Shown here piece by piece: positions 41,890 through 53,293 of a stretch of DNA of 64,000 bases. The translations under genes and the position numbers were made by a program. How positions within the stretch are numbered: the first letter of the stretch is position 1; every line of letters begins with the position of its first letter. Origin of the DNA: Lactarius indigo (lineage: Eukaryota > Basidiomycota > Agaricomycetes > Russulales > Russulaceae); assembly GCA_025766275.1 (NCBI GenBank), contig JAFKAC010000170.1, positions 28,899-92,898 on the forward strand. Reading direction: 5' to 3'. The notes under the pieces are model-generated. The model had not been told where the DNA came from. It saw only the letters and a program-made list of their open reading frames with translations, and made no database searches.

Positions 41890-42830
41890 TAATATCGTTA
41901 TCCTATGATGCCATTGTCCTCTTCGACACGATTTCCCAAAACTTAATCCGCGCGCATTGACCATGATCAGTTAGTGCGGATACGTTTGTGATGGCCCCAC
42001 TATAGTGTAGGCCAGTGCCGTCTCTTGATACGGCCAAGGATACGGCATCACTTGAGCTTAAGATCTTAAGCTCTCATGATCGTTAGTCCTCATTCTTTCA
42101 TCACTGCGCCTGAGCGCCGTCAAGAGCACCAGCGCATATTGTAGCCATAATTCCTTATGTGGCCGAACAATGGGCACGTTGATCGCATATGCCCCCATGG
42201 GGCCTGGCGAGCATCTTGCATATCTCACAGTGGATCAATTTGTATTGTTTCGATGCAGTCAAACAGTCAAACCGAATCGCTTGATCGACGATGAGGCCTT
42301 GATGAGGCATTGAACTGATTTCGCTCCACTCCAAGCGAAAGATTCGCTCAAAAATGACAATCGTCTTCAGGTCCAGACTCGGAGAATGGTTATATGCGAC
42401 CCAAAACGACTGTATTAAGATGACACACGTTCTATGCCATTGTTATGTACAGGTGTGATGTCTACCATCGACCTCATCAAGCCTCGTCTCAACACCACGA
42501 ATTAGGTGGCTGAACACAAGAGCATGCCGACAGGAGTACGAAAGTCGGGACCGATTCCGACGATGGAACAAAGACAGAGGGAAATAGTGTCGATTGATTC
42601 GGCAGTTAGCAGATCGCTGGCCTGTTTGTGGTCGCCTTCCCTCTGGTAAGGTGGGGCTAATTCATCGGCGCGAGTCTCCCGAGTCTTGCAGGAACCGCCG
42701 CTCCACATGTAGCGCGCGTTTCTTTCTGAACGGCTTGGATCGAGTCTCCGTCGATGAATTACATTTCATTGGAGGATAAATAACGTACCTGCGAGTTGCC
42801 GCCGGCTAGGCAGGGGCAGTAACACGGGTT
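41890..42830 (+). repeat. diverged third copy of arm segment X
   Basis: The order and words of 20010-20710 recur here with many substitutions and small rearrangements. Examples are the CACGATTTCCCAAAA block, GCGCATATTGTAGCCATAAT, CAATTTGTATTGTTT, ACACACGTTCTATGCCATTG and CATTTCATTGGAGG.TAAATAACGTACCTGC. Orientation is that of the left arm. Reading frames are not maintained, so this is an old dispersed repeat and not a gene. Confidence 0.75.
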
Positions 42831-42834
42831 CGCG

Positions 42835-45800
42835 CGACGCAGAGTAACCCCTGTTACTCGGGGCCAGTATCCGTGGTCACGAGCACCCACGCATACGGGT
42901 ACGGGTGCTGGAAGGTTTGATGGGTACCCGTACGATGGTCCGCGGCGGTCGTTGTCGCTGTCACGGTTGTGATCGCCCAGTTGCTGCGGTCGCTGTCGCC
43001 CGTTTCCGCCATGCTATTCGTGTCACGAGTCAAGTCGCCCCGCCATCGCGGTTGTGTATACCTCGTCGTTGCCCGTCACCTCTATCATCGTAATCGCCTC
43101 GTAGTTATTGTCATTACGTCATCATCTTGAGGTAAGGACCAGTGGGGGTCATGTGCAGATAAAAGGCCAGACGGGGTCCAGCGGCTTGTCGAGCAGTCAG
43201 GGTCCTATGTCAATAAACAGGTATGCGACGAGGTCAGCAGAAACGTGGTGAACTCAAAAAAAAAAAAAAAACACTTAGCGGGATAATTGAAGAAAGAGAA
43301 AAGGCTTTCGCGTCTGTGCGGGGAGGACTGGTGACGAGGTTTGGAATGATTGTGAGGAAGGCCCAATGTCGTAGCAGTAGTAGTGGTTGCGTTGTATTGA
43401 AGTCTCGAGTGCAATCCACGACGTTGAGCCAACGAGTCCAATGGCGATGTGGAATGAATGTGGGGACGTGTGACCGGTCTACGAGTGCCCTAGGAACGCG
43501 GTGGCCGTTTATGAGGCGAAACTGGTAGTCGGAGTCATTGATGCCATTCGATGCGATGTGAGGGGGAGCGGCAAACAAGCGACAAAAGAGAGGTGTTTAT
43601 GTGTGGATGGCTGGACGGAAAGATGGGATGAGGGAAGCCTGAGCGCGAGAGAATCGATGGCGATGCGGTGCGACGTCATGGGATTGGGTTCGATATGGCA
43701 GCTAAGCCATACGGATGATACGATGCAGCCCAAACATCGTCGCAGTCGAAAGGTGGGTCTAAAGTAAACTTGGACCGAGTCGTCGTAAGTGGACAAATTG
43801 TCAGTCGTACCCGCGGGTACCCGTGCCACGGGTTCAGAATCGCTACCCTGAGCGGTACCCGTACCCGTGGTGAGGTGAACCCTAGCACAGAGACCAGCCC
43901 CCCTGAGCTTTAAGTGGGCTGGAGGGACTCGCGACTCATGGGTCCAGAACGACGTTGGGCGGAAGTGTCTGACAAAGGGAAAAGCAGAGTGGGCAGAGGG
44001 GGCAGTCCCTATAACACGGGTACACACGGCGCAGAGACCGGCTCCCCTGAGCTTTTAGTGGCCGGAGGGGGCTCACGGCTCAGAGGCCCATGGGCCCAGA
44101 GGCCAGAGAGGGACGTTGAACGGAGAAGTTGGCGGTAGATGAGGCGTGGTCACGCCTGGTCACAGTCCCGTTTTGAAAGGTTTGGGACTCCGCTTGACTG
44201 TTAGTGGCTCCTGCTCCATTCCGTTTTCAGAAAGCAGTCAGCCACCCAAATCAAGCCAAGACCGCCGGAAGCGGATGCCAAAAAAAAAAAAAAAGGTCAG
44301 AGATGAGGTCAAGGTCATATTGGCAATATTAATTGAGATAGAAACGTGTTGTACAGCCCGGAAGGTACAGTACCACCACTTAACTAATTTTATCTCAAAT
44401 TTTACTCAGTCTCGGGTGGTGCCGGCTGGCTTTACCGCCGATGTCCAACTGCAGCCTCGGTCTTCGTTCCCCCCCAAAAAAAAAGAGACGAGGGAGAGGA
44501 GAAATATTGACAAACCCCAGCCGCAGGTTGGTGGGTACGCGGGTCGTATTCTCTCCTTTGTTTTTGTTGTTTTCTGCCGGGCAACGAGGCGATTCGGATG
44601 AAGTGTGACGTGCAACGTGTGGCCACAAAACCGACATGTAAAATGTCGTCGTCGTCTGCTGTCTGCCGTAAAATGGGTGTAGGTCTCGACATAGTGATGC
44701 ACTACAGTACCCCTTGGTGATAATCGACCGCGGGAGAGCGACGTTTTGGCACATGTGGGATTGGGCGAGAAACGTGTGAGAACCCGTGGGGAATGGCGCG
44801 CACGCATCTTGCAGCGAGGTAAGTTGCTGGTGCCAGGTGCAGTCCAGGTCGGAAGGTACGGTCCCTCCTACTGTACTGTAATACAACACAAAAGGGGTTC
44901 GCGGCCTAAGAAGGGCAAGGCACACGACGCCTCAGGCGTACCTTGTCTGTTCCTGAACATCGCAGAAGGTGTGGTGGGTGATGACATATTAATTTGGCAC
45001 GCACAGTGGTACCAGCGCGGTGGGGGTGTAACTTATTTGCATACATAGCGACTGCGTGCCTGAGGGGGAGGTGACGTGAAGGGTGCAGGGGTCGGGGCCG
45101 CTATTCGTCCGTGCGCAAGCCCAACAAGGAGCTGTATATACTATACTTCCGTGTGGACCTCGAGCCGGACGGCCTCACTAGTGAGCGGTACCCCCCGGCG
45201 GTCGGCCGCGCGAAGGATCAGTTCCCAAACACAGAAATTGTTGATTGAGCTCTGGAAACATGAGAGTAAACCGCAACAGGAAGATAGGAGCGGCGCTTGC
45301 CGCGAACGATCCCACTGGGAGGGATCTGGAGGATTGCTTGTAAGAGTGTCCCGAGCTGGTGCTGAGAAAGAAGTGCAGAGGAAAAATGCGTACATCATCC
45401 TGTCATTGTGGGTGTCACGAGGCGAGGCGAACGACGAATTATGCGCGCATGTATATGCATACATCCCCACGTAAACCGTCCACGGCAGGGATACAAGTAG
45501 AATAATGATACCTCTCTCCTGCGAATTCACAATTATTGTGTCAAACTGGTTCATGCTTACGTTCTCTGTCTCGCATCAATGTTTCATCGAATTTCGTCAT
45601 TCGACTCCTTGAGTCGCGACATGGTCGGAATACTTGAAGGTGGAAGGTCAACTGATACAGGATTCAAATCCGCGGACACTTTCGCCGTTTTGAAAGTCAG
45701 TTCAGGGCACCAATCCTGAAGCTCTGGAAACTCATCCCAGGCTTCTCTTTGGCCCTGACAGGATCGGGAGTTACCATGCATTCTTATACAATGTTCTCTC

Positions 45801-46820
45801 TTTTCCACGAGTGCACCTGCTGCCGAAGATTCAGATACCGCTGATGGGATTGATTACAGCCCCCCTCAACTCACTCTGAGCCATCCAACTATGAACCCAC
45901 ATGTTCGTTCGCTTGCTTAGATACACCCAATCCGCTCATACTACTTCGTACTATCCGTACAGTAAATATCAGTAATGGAGTCCGCTACGAGGAAATTCCT
46001 ATCGTTGTGGATTTTGCCGTAAACATTAAAAAAACAAACAAACTCCGTTCTGACGTTCCATGTTCGATCAGAGCACTGTTTTGGAATAGGTAAATGATGA
46101 AGGAATGTAGTCTAGTCCAAATGCTAAGGGCGCCCAACCCCGTTCGCAACTCAGTTGAAGTAAGAGAAGCGCTGCATCTAAGTTTTGTTATGGGTTGCTG
46201 TTCAGTGCCATATATGGATACGAATACGATGTCTGGACCATATATTTACAAGGGTCAAATACTGTAGAGATTTATGGAGGCGGGCAGCCGGATAGGTGAG
46301 CAACGCTTGGAGCAACGCGTGAGCGTTGGAGGTCCGGATGCATCTCAATATTATTATTATTCATAGATAACCGTTTAACTACGCTAATATTACGATTATC
46401 TAATATGTCGGTCTCAGTTTGCCGGACTGTGTCCGTTCCGGGCTGTATGCAAGGCATGTATGAGCCTGTATCAACGAATACAGATGCTAATGAGAGCATA
46501 TTCAACCTCGGTCTGGCGTATTCTGGCATGTCTTATTGTACTGCTAGCCGTTGTGCATATCTAGACCTGGCACCATTATGAGGTTTGACATCTCATGAGA
46601 TAACGAAATTTCTTGGAAATTTCCTTGGAAATTTCATGGTCGGAGTGCATATCCAGATTAGAAGAAGGACTACTCCCGCGGATGAGTTCGGATTGTTCCC
46701 AAGACAGTGGGGCTTGTGATAAGAGAACAATGGCTCTTAGAATAAGTTATAAGTACTGTAGGTTGTACTGTAGGTTAACCGAACCAATTGACACCACCCT
46801 CCCTTTCTATTCATTCAGTC
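42835..46820. other. repeat-rich stretch without a recognised gene
   Basis: GGGTACCCGT-type words cluster at 42890-42945 and 43805-43875. Two related GC-rich units (43886-43965 and 44031-44120: CAGAGACC, CTGAGCTTT, AGTGG, GGAGGG, then GACGTTG) form an imperfect tandem pair. Poly-A runs occur at 43255-43271 and 44281-44294. Many frames are open but none has a known motif. 45584-45808 (minus) is an acidic 74-codon frame that could be an exon of something unresolved. 46609-46640 repeats GGAAATTTC three times. Confidence 0.4.
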
Positions 46821-46826
46821 GTAACG

Positions 46827-49786
46827 ATGAAGCGTTCTTCCGATCGGATAACTCCGCCAAACCCACCGCCATCAAAGCAGGCTAGGCAAGAGCATCCTTC
46901 CCGCCAGGATGAGGTTCGGTCCCCCTCCCGTTCACTCACAGTTTCCGAGGAGACCATCAAGTCTTTGCGTTCTGCTCTCCAAAACGTATCTGTATCCACA
47001 CCCGACTGGAAAGAAGAAATCTATTTCACCGTTCAGGAGCGATTGAGACAAACTGTGCCCAAGGGATCAGAGGGCAAGTGGGTTCCTAAAGCTAGGTTCC
47101 TCAAGAACCTTCGACACCAAGAACATGAATTTCTTGCGGTGCTCGAAAGGGCAAGAGCTGACAATGCAAGTCTGGAAGAATCATGGGCTCTAGCGACTCA
47201 CGGTGAGTACTTTTTCTGCCCCACAAACAAGTCGTCATAACTAGCTCTCAGATGCATTTTGGGTCGTCTCACCTTCCGTGTCTATGTCTCAACGTAAGGC
47301 CCCAAACCTGGCTATTCCCAGAACTTGTCTGATGGCACACACCCCAAGCTGTACTGAGTAGAACTAACCCAGAGTCGCAGGAGAAGGGTGAGTCCGATCC
47401 ATTTAGCGTGTTAGTCGTGCTCGTTAATGGTACCCTTAGCTGTTGAGCTCTCTTGGAGCGCAGAATTTATCGGACATCTTCCACTGGTGGCCCTCGAAAC
47501 GCACGTCCGTGACCAAATGAAGTTGGTAGAAACGTACGCCCGCTACTGTTCTATTGTTCAGTCGTCCGGAATGGGCAAGTCTCGCTTGTTGGACGAGTTC
47601 TCAAAGAAACATTTCATGATCCCAATCAATTTGCGCCCAGAAGATGCCCGAGGTGTGTCACATCCATTTCACTTTCGTGGTTCTCAAACCTGGTCTGTTA
47701 GGTTTCCCCCCTGCCGATGATGTCGTTCGTGATTTCCTCACCCACGTCGACAAGAAAAACAAGAGCATGCACATGTTGTCCCTCTCCCGAGCAAATCATT
47801 TCTTCCACGCATTGTTTCTCAACACCGCTGAGGTCGTTGCCGACTTCCACGTTCGAAGCAGAGCTGAGCGGATACAACATTTCCGGGCGTTCATGTCAGA
47901 AGGTCAGAGTATGAGCTCCTCCGGGCCCAAGCGGTCTCGATTTTACAAGGACGTTATTACTAAGGCAACTAAGGTACGCCGTACCGTTCTGGAGTCCCTC
48001 CATTTCTTTCTAAAATGCCAGCTTCTGAAGGGTTTGGCCGGTGCTGATCCGAGCAACGCAGATTTGAAAGCTGTGCTTGAGCAACTCCGAAAATGCATCA
48101 ATGACGGGGACTCTGTAAAGACAGACGAAGGACTCCCGGACATTTTTGTCGCGTTCGACGAAGCCCATCTGTTGACGATACCCTTCGACAAAAGTGATCG
48201 GTCTAATTTTGTTGAGCTCCGACGGGCACTTCAGACGTTTTTGACAGCACCGTTGTTTACGTTTTTCCTTTCTACCACCGGGAAGGTCTCGCAATTTACC
48301 CCACCCCGCGGTTACGACAACTTGAATCGCATGAACGACGGCAGACTCAAAATACCTCATCCTTTCATTTACTTGGGCTTTGACCAGCTCATGATCAGTC
48401 GCAAAATTTTGGACACGTACAAAACCCTTCTGGACGTCACTTCGTTGGATTGTATAGCCCACATGGGACGGCCTTTGTAAGCGGTGTCGTGCTACGCCTC
48501 TTCAGATTTTCTCATATTTTGTCAGGTGGGGTACATGTTACAACTTCGGCGATGATCAAGTACGTGATGGACTATTCCACTTTGCGATACAGAAGTTGCT
48601 CTGCAGATTGCCAATGCCGGATGAGGCCCTCTCAGAGGCCCAGAAGTGTGCTGTTTTATCACAACGGTTGGCGCTGGATATCAACAGCACGCTGTATGTC
48701 ACAGCTCCGCTCAACTATCAGGAAGCGGAAAAGTTACATAACCAAATATCCAATCACATGCGCATATGTGAGGCGATCGGGGAGGATATCGGAACTATAT
48801 GCGGTGCTGCCGCATCCGAACCTCTCCTTTCGGAGGCAGCTTCCTGTATCATGAGAGGCGGCTACGGCTTCAGCCTACCTGATGCTCTCATTGAGGTTCT
48901 TAGCGGGTTTTGCATCAATCCCGGCGATCGTGCAGAATTGTTGGTTGCCGCTTTCTTCACACGCGCTCGTGATATAGCGGTCCTCGGGAAATCCCTTCCC
49001 CAAGGAGCGATATCTTCTTGTTTTTCGGTCACTGATCTACTCTCGTCCCTCTTTTGCGAATCAGTTTACAAAGTTGTCTCGAACGCCGTCCCATCACTCT
49101 GCCACTCAGAGACTACACAACCAACGCTTGGGGAGGTTTTCAATAGCGCAATGATGCACTTCAATCACTTCATCAAGCCACAAGAACAAAAGCTCTTGGC
49201 CCGGCCTTATCTTCTCGCGTTTATGTCACGCGGCGCGGCCGCTTTGGGTGCTAATTGTCAGCCAGGTGTCGACGCTGTCTACCCGTATTTGTACGGCGGC
49301 ACCGACCTCGACGTCAAGAAAATTGGTTTCATCCTGGTCCAGGTGAAGAAGAACGACTCCAGCAGTGACGAAGCTCAGGCCAAGATCTTCCTGAAAATGG
49401 ATCCCTTTGATTGTGGCCTGGTTACCGGACCTGATTCCTATTTTCCTATCCCGATCATCCGCTTCGTCTTCGCTCTCGGTGGCAAGGAGTCGGGAGTCAC
49501 CCGGAAGACGTATACATCACCATCCGATGGTGCCTTGTCCATTGATAGAGGTGGACGGCCGCGCTTCACATCATATGACTTCTGGTGCTCCGGAATCTAT
49601 CCAAACATTTTCCAGGCTGTCGAAGAAGCACCCGAGAGGTGGAGAGCATTATTAGACGACGTGGATCCATGGAGGACATTTTACAATGGTGCACAGTTTC
49701 CTGACGTCCTACGCTCACAGTTTCCGGCTTGTGGGAGTAACGAAGCCCACTTTAGCTCTTGGTATGCAGATGTCCCTAGTACGTAG
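46827..49786 (+). CDS. P-loop NTPase with C-terminal restriction-endonuclease-like domain (CR/Crinkler-type, 888 aa)
   Basis: Five exons (46827-47202, 47252-47293, 47440-47652, 47702-48476, 48526-49786) join to 2667 nt without a stop. Introns 1, 3 and 4 are 49 bp; intron 2 (146 bp) is least certain. The N-terminus is basic and proline-rich (MKRSSDRITPPNPPPSKQAR) and may be a nuclear signal. A Walker A motif (QSSGMGKS, 180-187) and a Walker B motif (VAFDEAHLL, about 360-368) define a STAND/ORC-like NTPase. In the C-terminal third, RAELLVA (about 604-610), GVDAVYP (D718) and FILVQVKK (Q741, K743) have the spacing of a PD-(D/E)XK nuclease with Q in place of D/E. This NTPase plus nuclease pairing is that of the CR effector class described in fungi and oomycetes, thought to derive from prokaryotic transposition ATPases and nucleases. 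Role as secreted effector, nuclear factor or conflict system is open. Confidence 0.75.
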
Positions 49787-49789
49787 TAC

Positions 49790-50395
49790 GACTGTAATCC
49801 TGAGGCTGGCGGACTCGGACTTTGAACGCTGTTTCCAATCTCTTTTTTTGTACGCCTCTTGCTTACCATGACTCCCCTTTTTTTCACACTCTTATTAGCA
49901 CACTCTTATTGGGATTTAGCGAATATATGTACACGGGTGGAGACTCCCCTCACCTCAGTGCATTTGCCAGCCACATCGTCGTAAATGCGTTGTCAAAGCG
50001 GGGATTCAAATACCCACGGATAGTTTCCATTTCATATTCTACTATCACCTCACCCTGGTTCCTCCTACGCGACGGTGGCAGCCACGACACGCATTCGGCA
50101 ACGTCTTTCTTCCTTCTCACTTTTAACTGCTGACACTTGCATTTTGCAGTGCATTTGAGTTTATGTGGGAACTCGCGTCCAGAAACATTTCAGGATGCTG
50201 GTTGTGTGCTTTCTTCTTTTGCGGCTCAGTGAGGGGTAAAGCATAGTACGTGACAGTGGACATTACTGTAAGTCGCTTGGCGCTTTCGCTTCTGTCTGCC
50301 TTCTTGTCCTTGGCTCTTCACCGGTCACTCCACATTCATCTTTTCCGTCTCTGCGAACTTCTCTCGTTCTGAGCATCCCATCCACCTGCACGGTG
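49790..50395. other. no gene recognised
   Basis: Short frames only. A long T+C-rich part at 50190-50390 precedes the laccase remnant and may contain unrecognisable upstream pieces of it. Confidence 0.3.
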
Positions 50396-50399
50396 TCAG

Positions 50400-50780
50400 T
50401 ATCTGCATCGATAGATGTTGTCTTTTTGCATGTTCATGCCGCACCTACTGGTGTGCGTTCCACGTAGTCCATAGCGCGAACAGCACGTCTTGCAACTTCC
50501 TCAACCCCGTCGTGCGACTTTGTAAACATTGGCACCGCCTTGGATGGTCAGGTCACCATCCTATTCTTCACCGACAATCCTGACCCGTAGTCCCATATCG
50601 ACTGGCATTTTAATGCGTATGTCCTCTTCAGTTTTATTGTGTTCTGTTGCTGATGCTGATCACTTCTGCACGTAGTTTTGCTTCTTTTTCCCGCTGAACA
50701 TGTTCCTGACGCGCCGTCCGAGGACACCCACATCAGTGCGTATACACTTTTTGTGAGCGTGCAACGCCTAAACGATATCA
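50400..50780 (+). pseudogene. laccase (multicopper oxidase) C-terminal remnant
   Basis: Three frames together recover the last cupredoxin domain of a laccase. Around 50430-50450 lies FLHVHA, in place of FHLHGHA. After an indel come FHVVHSANSTSCNFLNPVV (50458-50515) and VNIGTALDGQVTILFFTDNP (50522-50580). A stop follows where the conserved W would stand, then SHIDWHFNA in place of HCHIDFHLEA. A 57-bp GT-AG intron remains at the position typical of laccase genes, followed by FPAEHVPDAP. The type 1/type 3 copper histidines are partly lost and there are at least two frameshifts and one stop. This is a dead copy of a lignin/phenol-oxidising enzyme gene. Confidence 0.75.
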
Positions 50781-50879
50781 CTGCAGCAGCATGGGATTCT
50801 TCCCCACGCCGTGTGTCGGAACAAAACGATGACGACACCATTCTTTATGAGGTTGCCTTCCCTCGCAGGATGTAATACA

Positions 50880-51355
50880 CAAGAACAATAACGACACTCT
50901 TCTTCATAAGGACGCACCCTGACCTTCCCTGCCTGTCCTCTTCGGAGAATATTGTGAGCGCTCTTTCAAAATCCCATGTCACTGTCGTCGCTGTGTTTTC
51001 GTTCTCGGCAGAACCAACCGCACCCCCCCGTATTCGTCTGTCCCGTATCTCTCCTGTCTCCGGGTCCCATAGCAAAATCAGATAAACGAAGTACAGCAAG
51101 ATACACAGAGCGATCGTGAGCCATCTCACAATATGCATCCAGCCAAATGTTCAAACGCTCAAAGTCCGCTCTTATTCGTCAGACTATGTCTCAGCTCTCC
51201 TAGGCACGTCCACCTTCCATTGTATAAATCGTATTGATGACTACCGTAAGTACAATTCGGCAACACGCTCAAATGCTGATGACCTCAAATCTTCTTATAC
51301 AGTACAGTGACTTGAAGGCCGCGATTTCTTTGTGAGAGCTTCACACATAGATTTT
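50880..51355. other. no gene recognised
   Basis: Both strands carry frames shorter than 100 codons without recognisable motifs. Confidence 0.3.
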
Positions 51356-51359
51356 CGTA

Positions 51360-52034
51360 CTAATAATATACCAACACTGCGTCCTCACTTGAGCCAGGCC
51401 CTCCACTGGGAATGGCGAATGAACCAGAGGTCGAAACATAAAGGTGAATAACAAACCTCTTTATATGAGTCAGAAATGAGGCTCCGAGCTCTACACAAGC
51501 AACGCACTCCCCCATGTACCTTATGACGAAAGTTAGGTGGTCTAAGTTCTAAGAAACAGTAAATGAAACTCACTGAGCAATGGCAGAGCGAACGACCAAG
51601 TCAGGTGGCGCTCGTCTTACAAATGGCTTCCTTTTTCCGACAAACAACACAGCGATCTCCCCACACCAGGGAATATGAGGGAAGTCGCGCTTCAAGTTAG
51701 GGTTGGGGCCAAGGCATGTGTCGAAATAGGAAGAAACCAAGAGAGTGTGGCCAGCAACTCGTATCAGAGTGTCGAAGACCTCTGGTTGGGAAGCACTTGG
51801 TAAGAAGAATGCACCCTCGACGTCTACGTAGGGAGGGTTAATAATGCACCCGCCGTGTACTGGCAACTCTGCATTAAAGCGGTACGTGATAGTTTGGCGC
51901 GGCCATCTCCCCCATAGATAGCCATTCACGGTGTCAATCCTGGTCTGAAGTGTTGAGTTAGAAATTCAGTCGTTTACATCGTGAGCAAAGGCACTCACGG
52001 GAACATTAAGGTATGAGCGATGATGAATAACCAT
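51360..52034 (-). CDS. three-exon gene of unknown function (188 aa)
   Basis: Exons 52034-51999, 51944-51574 and 51519-51360 are joined by two 54-bp introns, both with GTGAGT donors. The 567 coding nt form one frame ending in TAG, strong evidence for a real gene. The protein starts MVIHHRSYLNVPTRIDTVNG and has a conserved-looking centre (YVDVEGAFFLPSASQPEVFD, SSYFDTCLGPNPNLKRDFP, WCGEIAVLFVGKRKPFVRR), without a signal peptide or membrane segment. It resembles hypothetical basidiomycete proteins in style, but I cannot name a family or function. Confidence 0.65.
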
Positions 52035-52039
52035 TATTG

Positions 52040-52740
52040 ATGTTCAGTACTTCAGTGGACGTGTCAGACACTAGACAAGAGCCACATCTCGAGCCGGTAT
52101 GCCTACGTCTTAAATACGGCGTCCATTGGAAGTTACTAAATCGTTACTCGCCAGTGGAGTCCAGGGTATTCCCATAGCCCGGATCATAATCGCAAGCTGT
52201 GATAGGCTGGAGTGCCAGTAAGCGCATAGAGCTTGCGACGACATAAGATCGCCCTGCCAGTCGAGAACTAATTCTGACCATGTGATGCTAGAGACAATCG
52301 ACCCTCCTGCATCATTGTACTACCGAAAAGGCCTTGGGCCGTCACTTACTGGCTAGATGGACACCAAATAACACGATTGTGACTCATTTCTAGGCGAGAG
52401 ACCTATTGTCTGCGCTCTTTCTGGGTCTACGCAAGGGTCTATGTGTGCATTATTACCTGTTTCTGGGTCCCGTATTTAATCATGTCCATTGTCGTACTCT
52501 TCTAGACTAGTTTCCTCCGACCACCCCGCGGTGACTTGTGATGGACACCTCACCTACTAGCTATAGGGTGGTAACGGATACGAACATATTTAAACCGCTA
52601 GCCGAATTTCTAAATGTTTGAAATGAAGCTATATGCGACGATCCTGGGCGCCCCATATATGTTGTGGTATTTGAATTCAGAATGTTCCCAGAGGTACGGT
52701 GACGCCTGCGGTATTCAAGCACCCGTGGCAGTCATACGGC
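52040..52740. other. no gene recognised
   Basis: No frame longer than 60 codons with a motif. The segment is the likely promoter side of the minus-strand gene ending at 52034. Confidence 0.3.
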
Positions 52741-52744
52741 GCTA

Positions 52745-53026
52745 ACCCCGACTTCGGACTCCCCCCCGACTTCGGTCACTCAAAAATTCTTACTCATTTA
52801 TTCTCCAATCTCACCCAAATTTATATATACTATCCAGTACTATTTATGAACAATCCCCAACCGTTTTTTTAATAGAAATCTTGTTGTGTCGCAAAAAACG
52901 AGAATTGGGTGGTTTGTCACGCTTGTCGACTGATGGTCGGGGTTTTATTGAGTAAGCTGAGCGCCTTCCAGAAGCGGCCCAGAAAGTGGCGGCCAATTCG
53001 GCACTCGGACTGCCCGAAGTCGGGGT
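52745..53026. mobile_element. small inverted-repeat element (MITE-like), 282 bp
   Basis: The ends ACCCCGACTTCGG (52745-52757) and CCGAAGTCGGGGT (53014-53026) are perfect 13-bp inverted repeats, and a second GACTTCGG lies at 52769-52776. There is no coding capacity. No clear target duplication is visible, so the borders are provisional. Confidence 0.45.
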
Positions 53027-53293
53027 CCAACACAAGGAAATGATATACCTCATTCGCTCTTGGCATCACCGAGGTTTTCGTGTAATTTTTGTTCTTAATT
53101 TGATTTGGAGCTTGTCATGCCTATTGTCCTATTGTCGCAGATCTCTGTGTTATACTAGCAAGACTCAATGGATTGCTCAGCGCTCAATACTCAGATCTAC
53201 GAACGGTGGTTTTTTACGCCATTGACAAGCCATCTCTAACTGTGCCTCAAAGCCTTTTGGTTCCCCACATATCGTCTTTTCGACCTGGCACAT

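Noticed and set aside
47381..47387. A 7-base micro-exon between two possible introns in the NTPase gene
   Set aside because: Using it puts the next exon out of frame (early stop); a single 146-bp intron keeps the frame.
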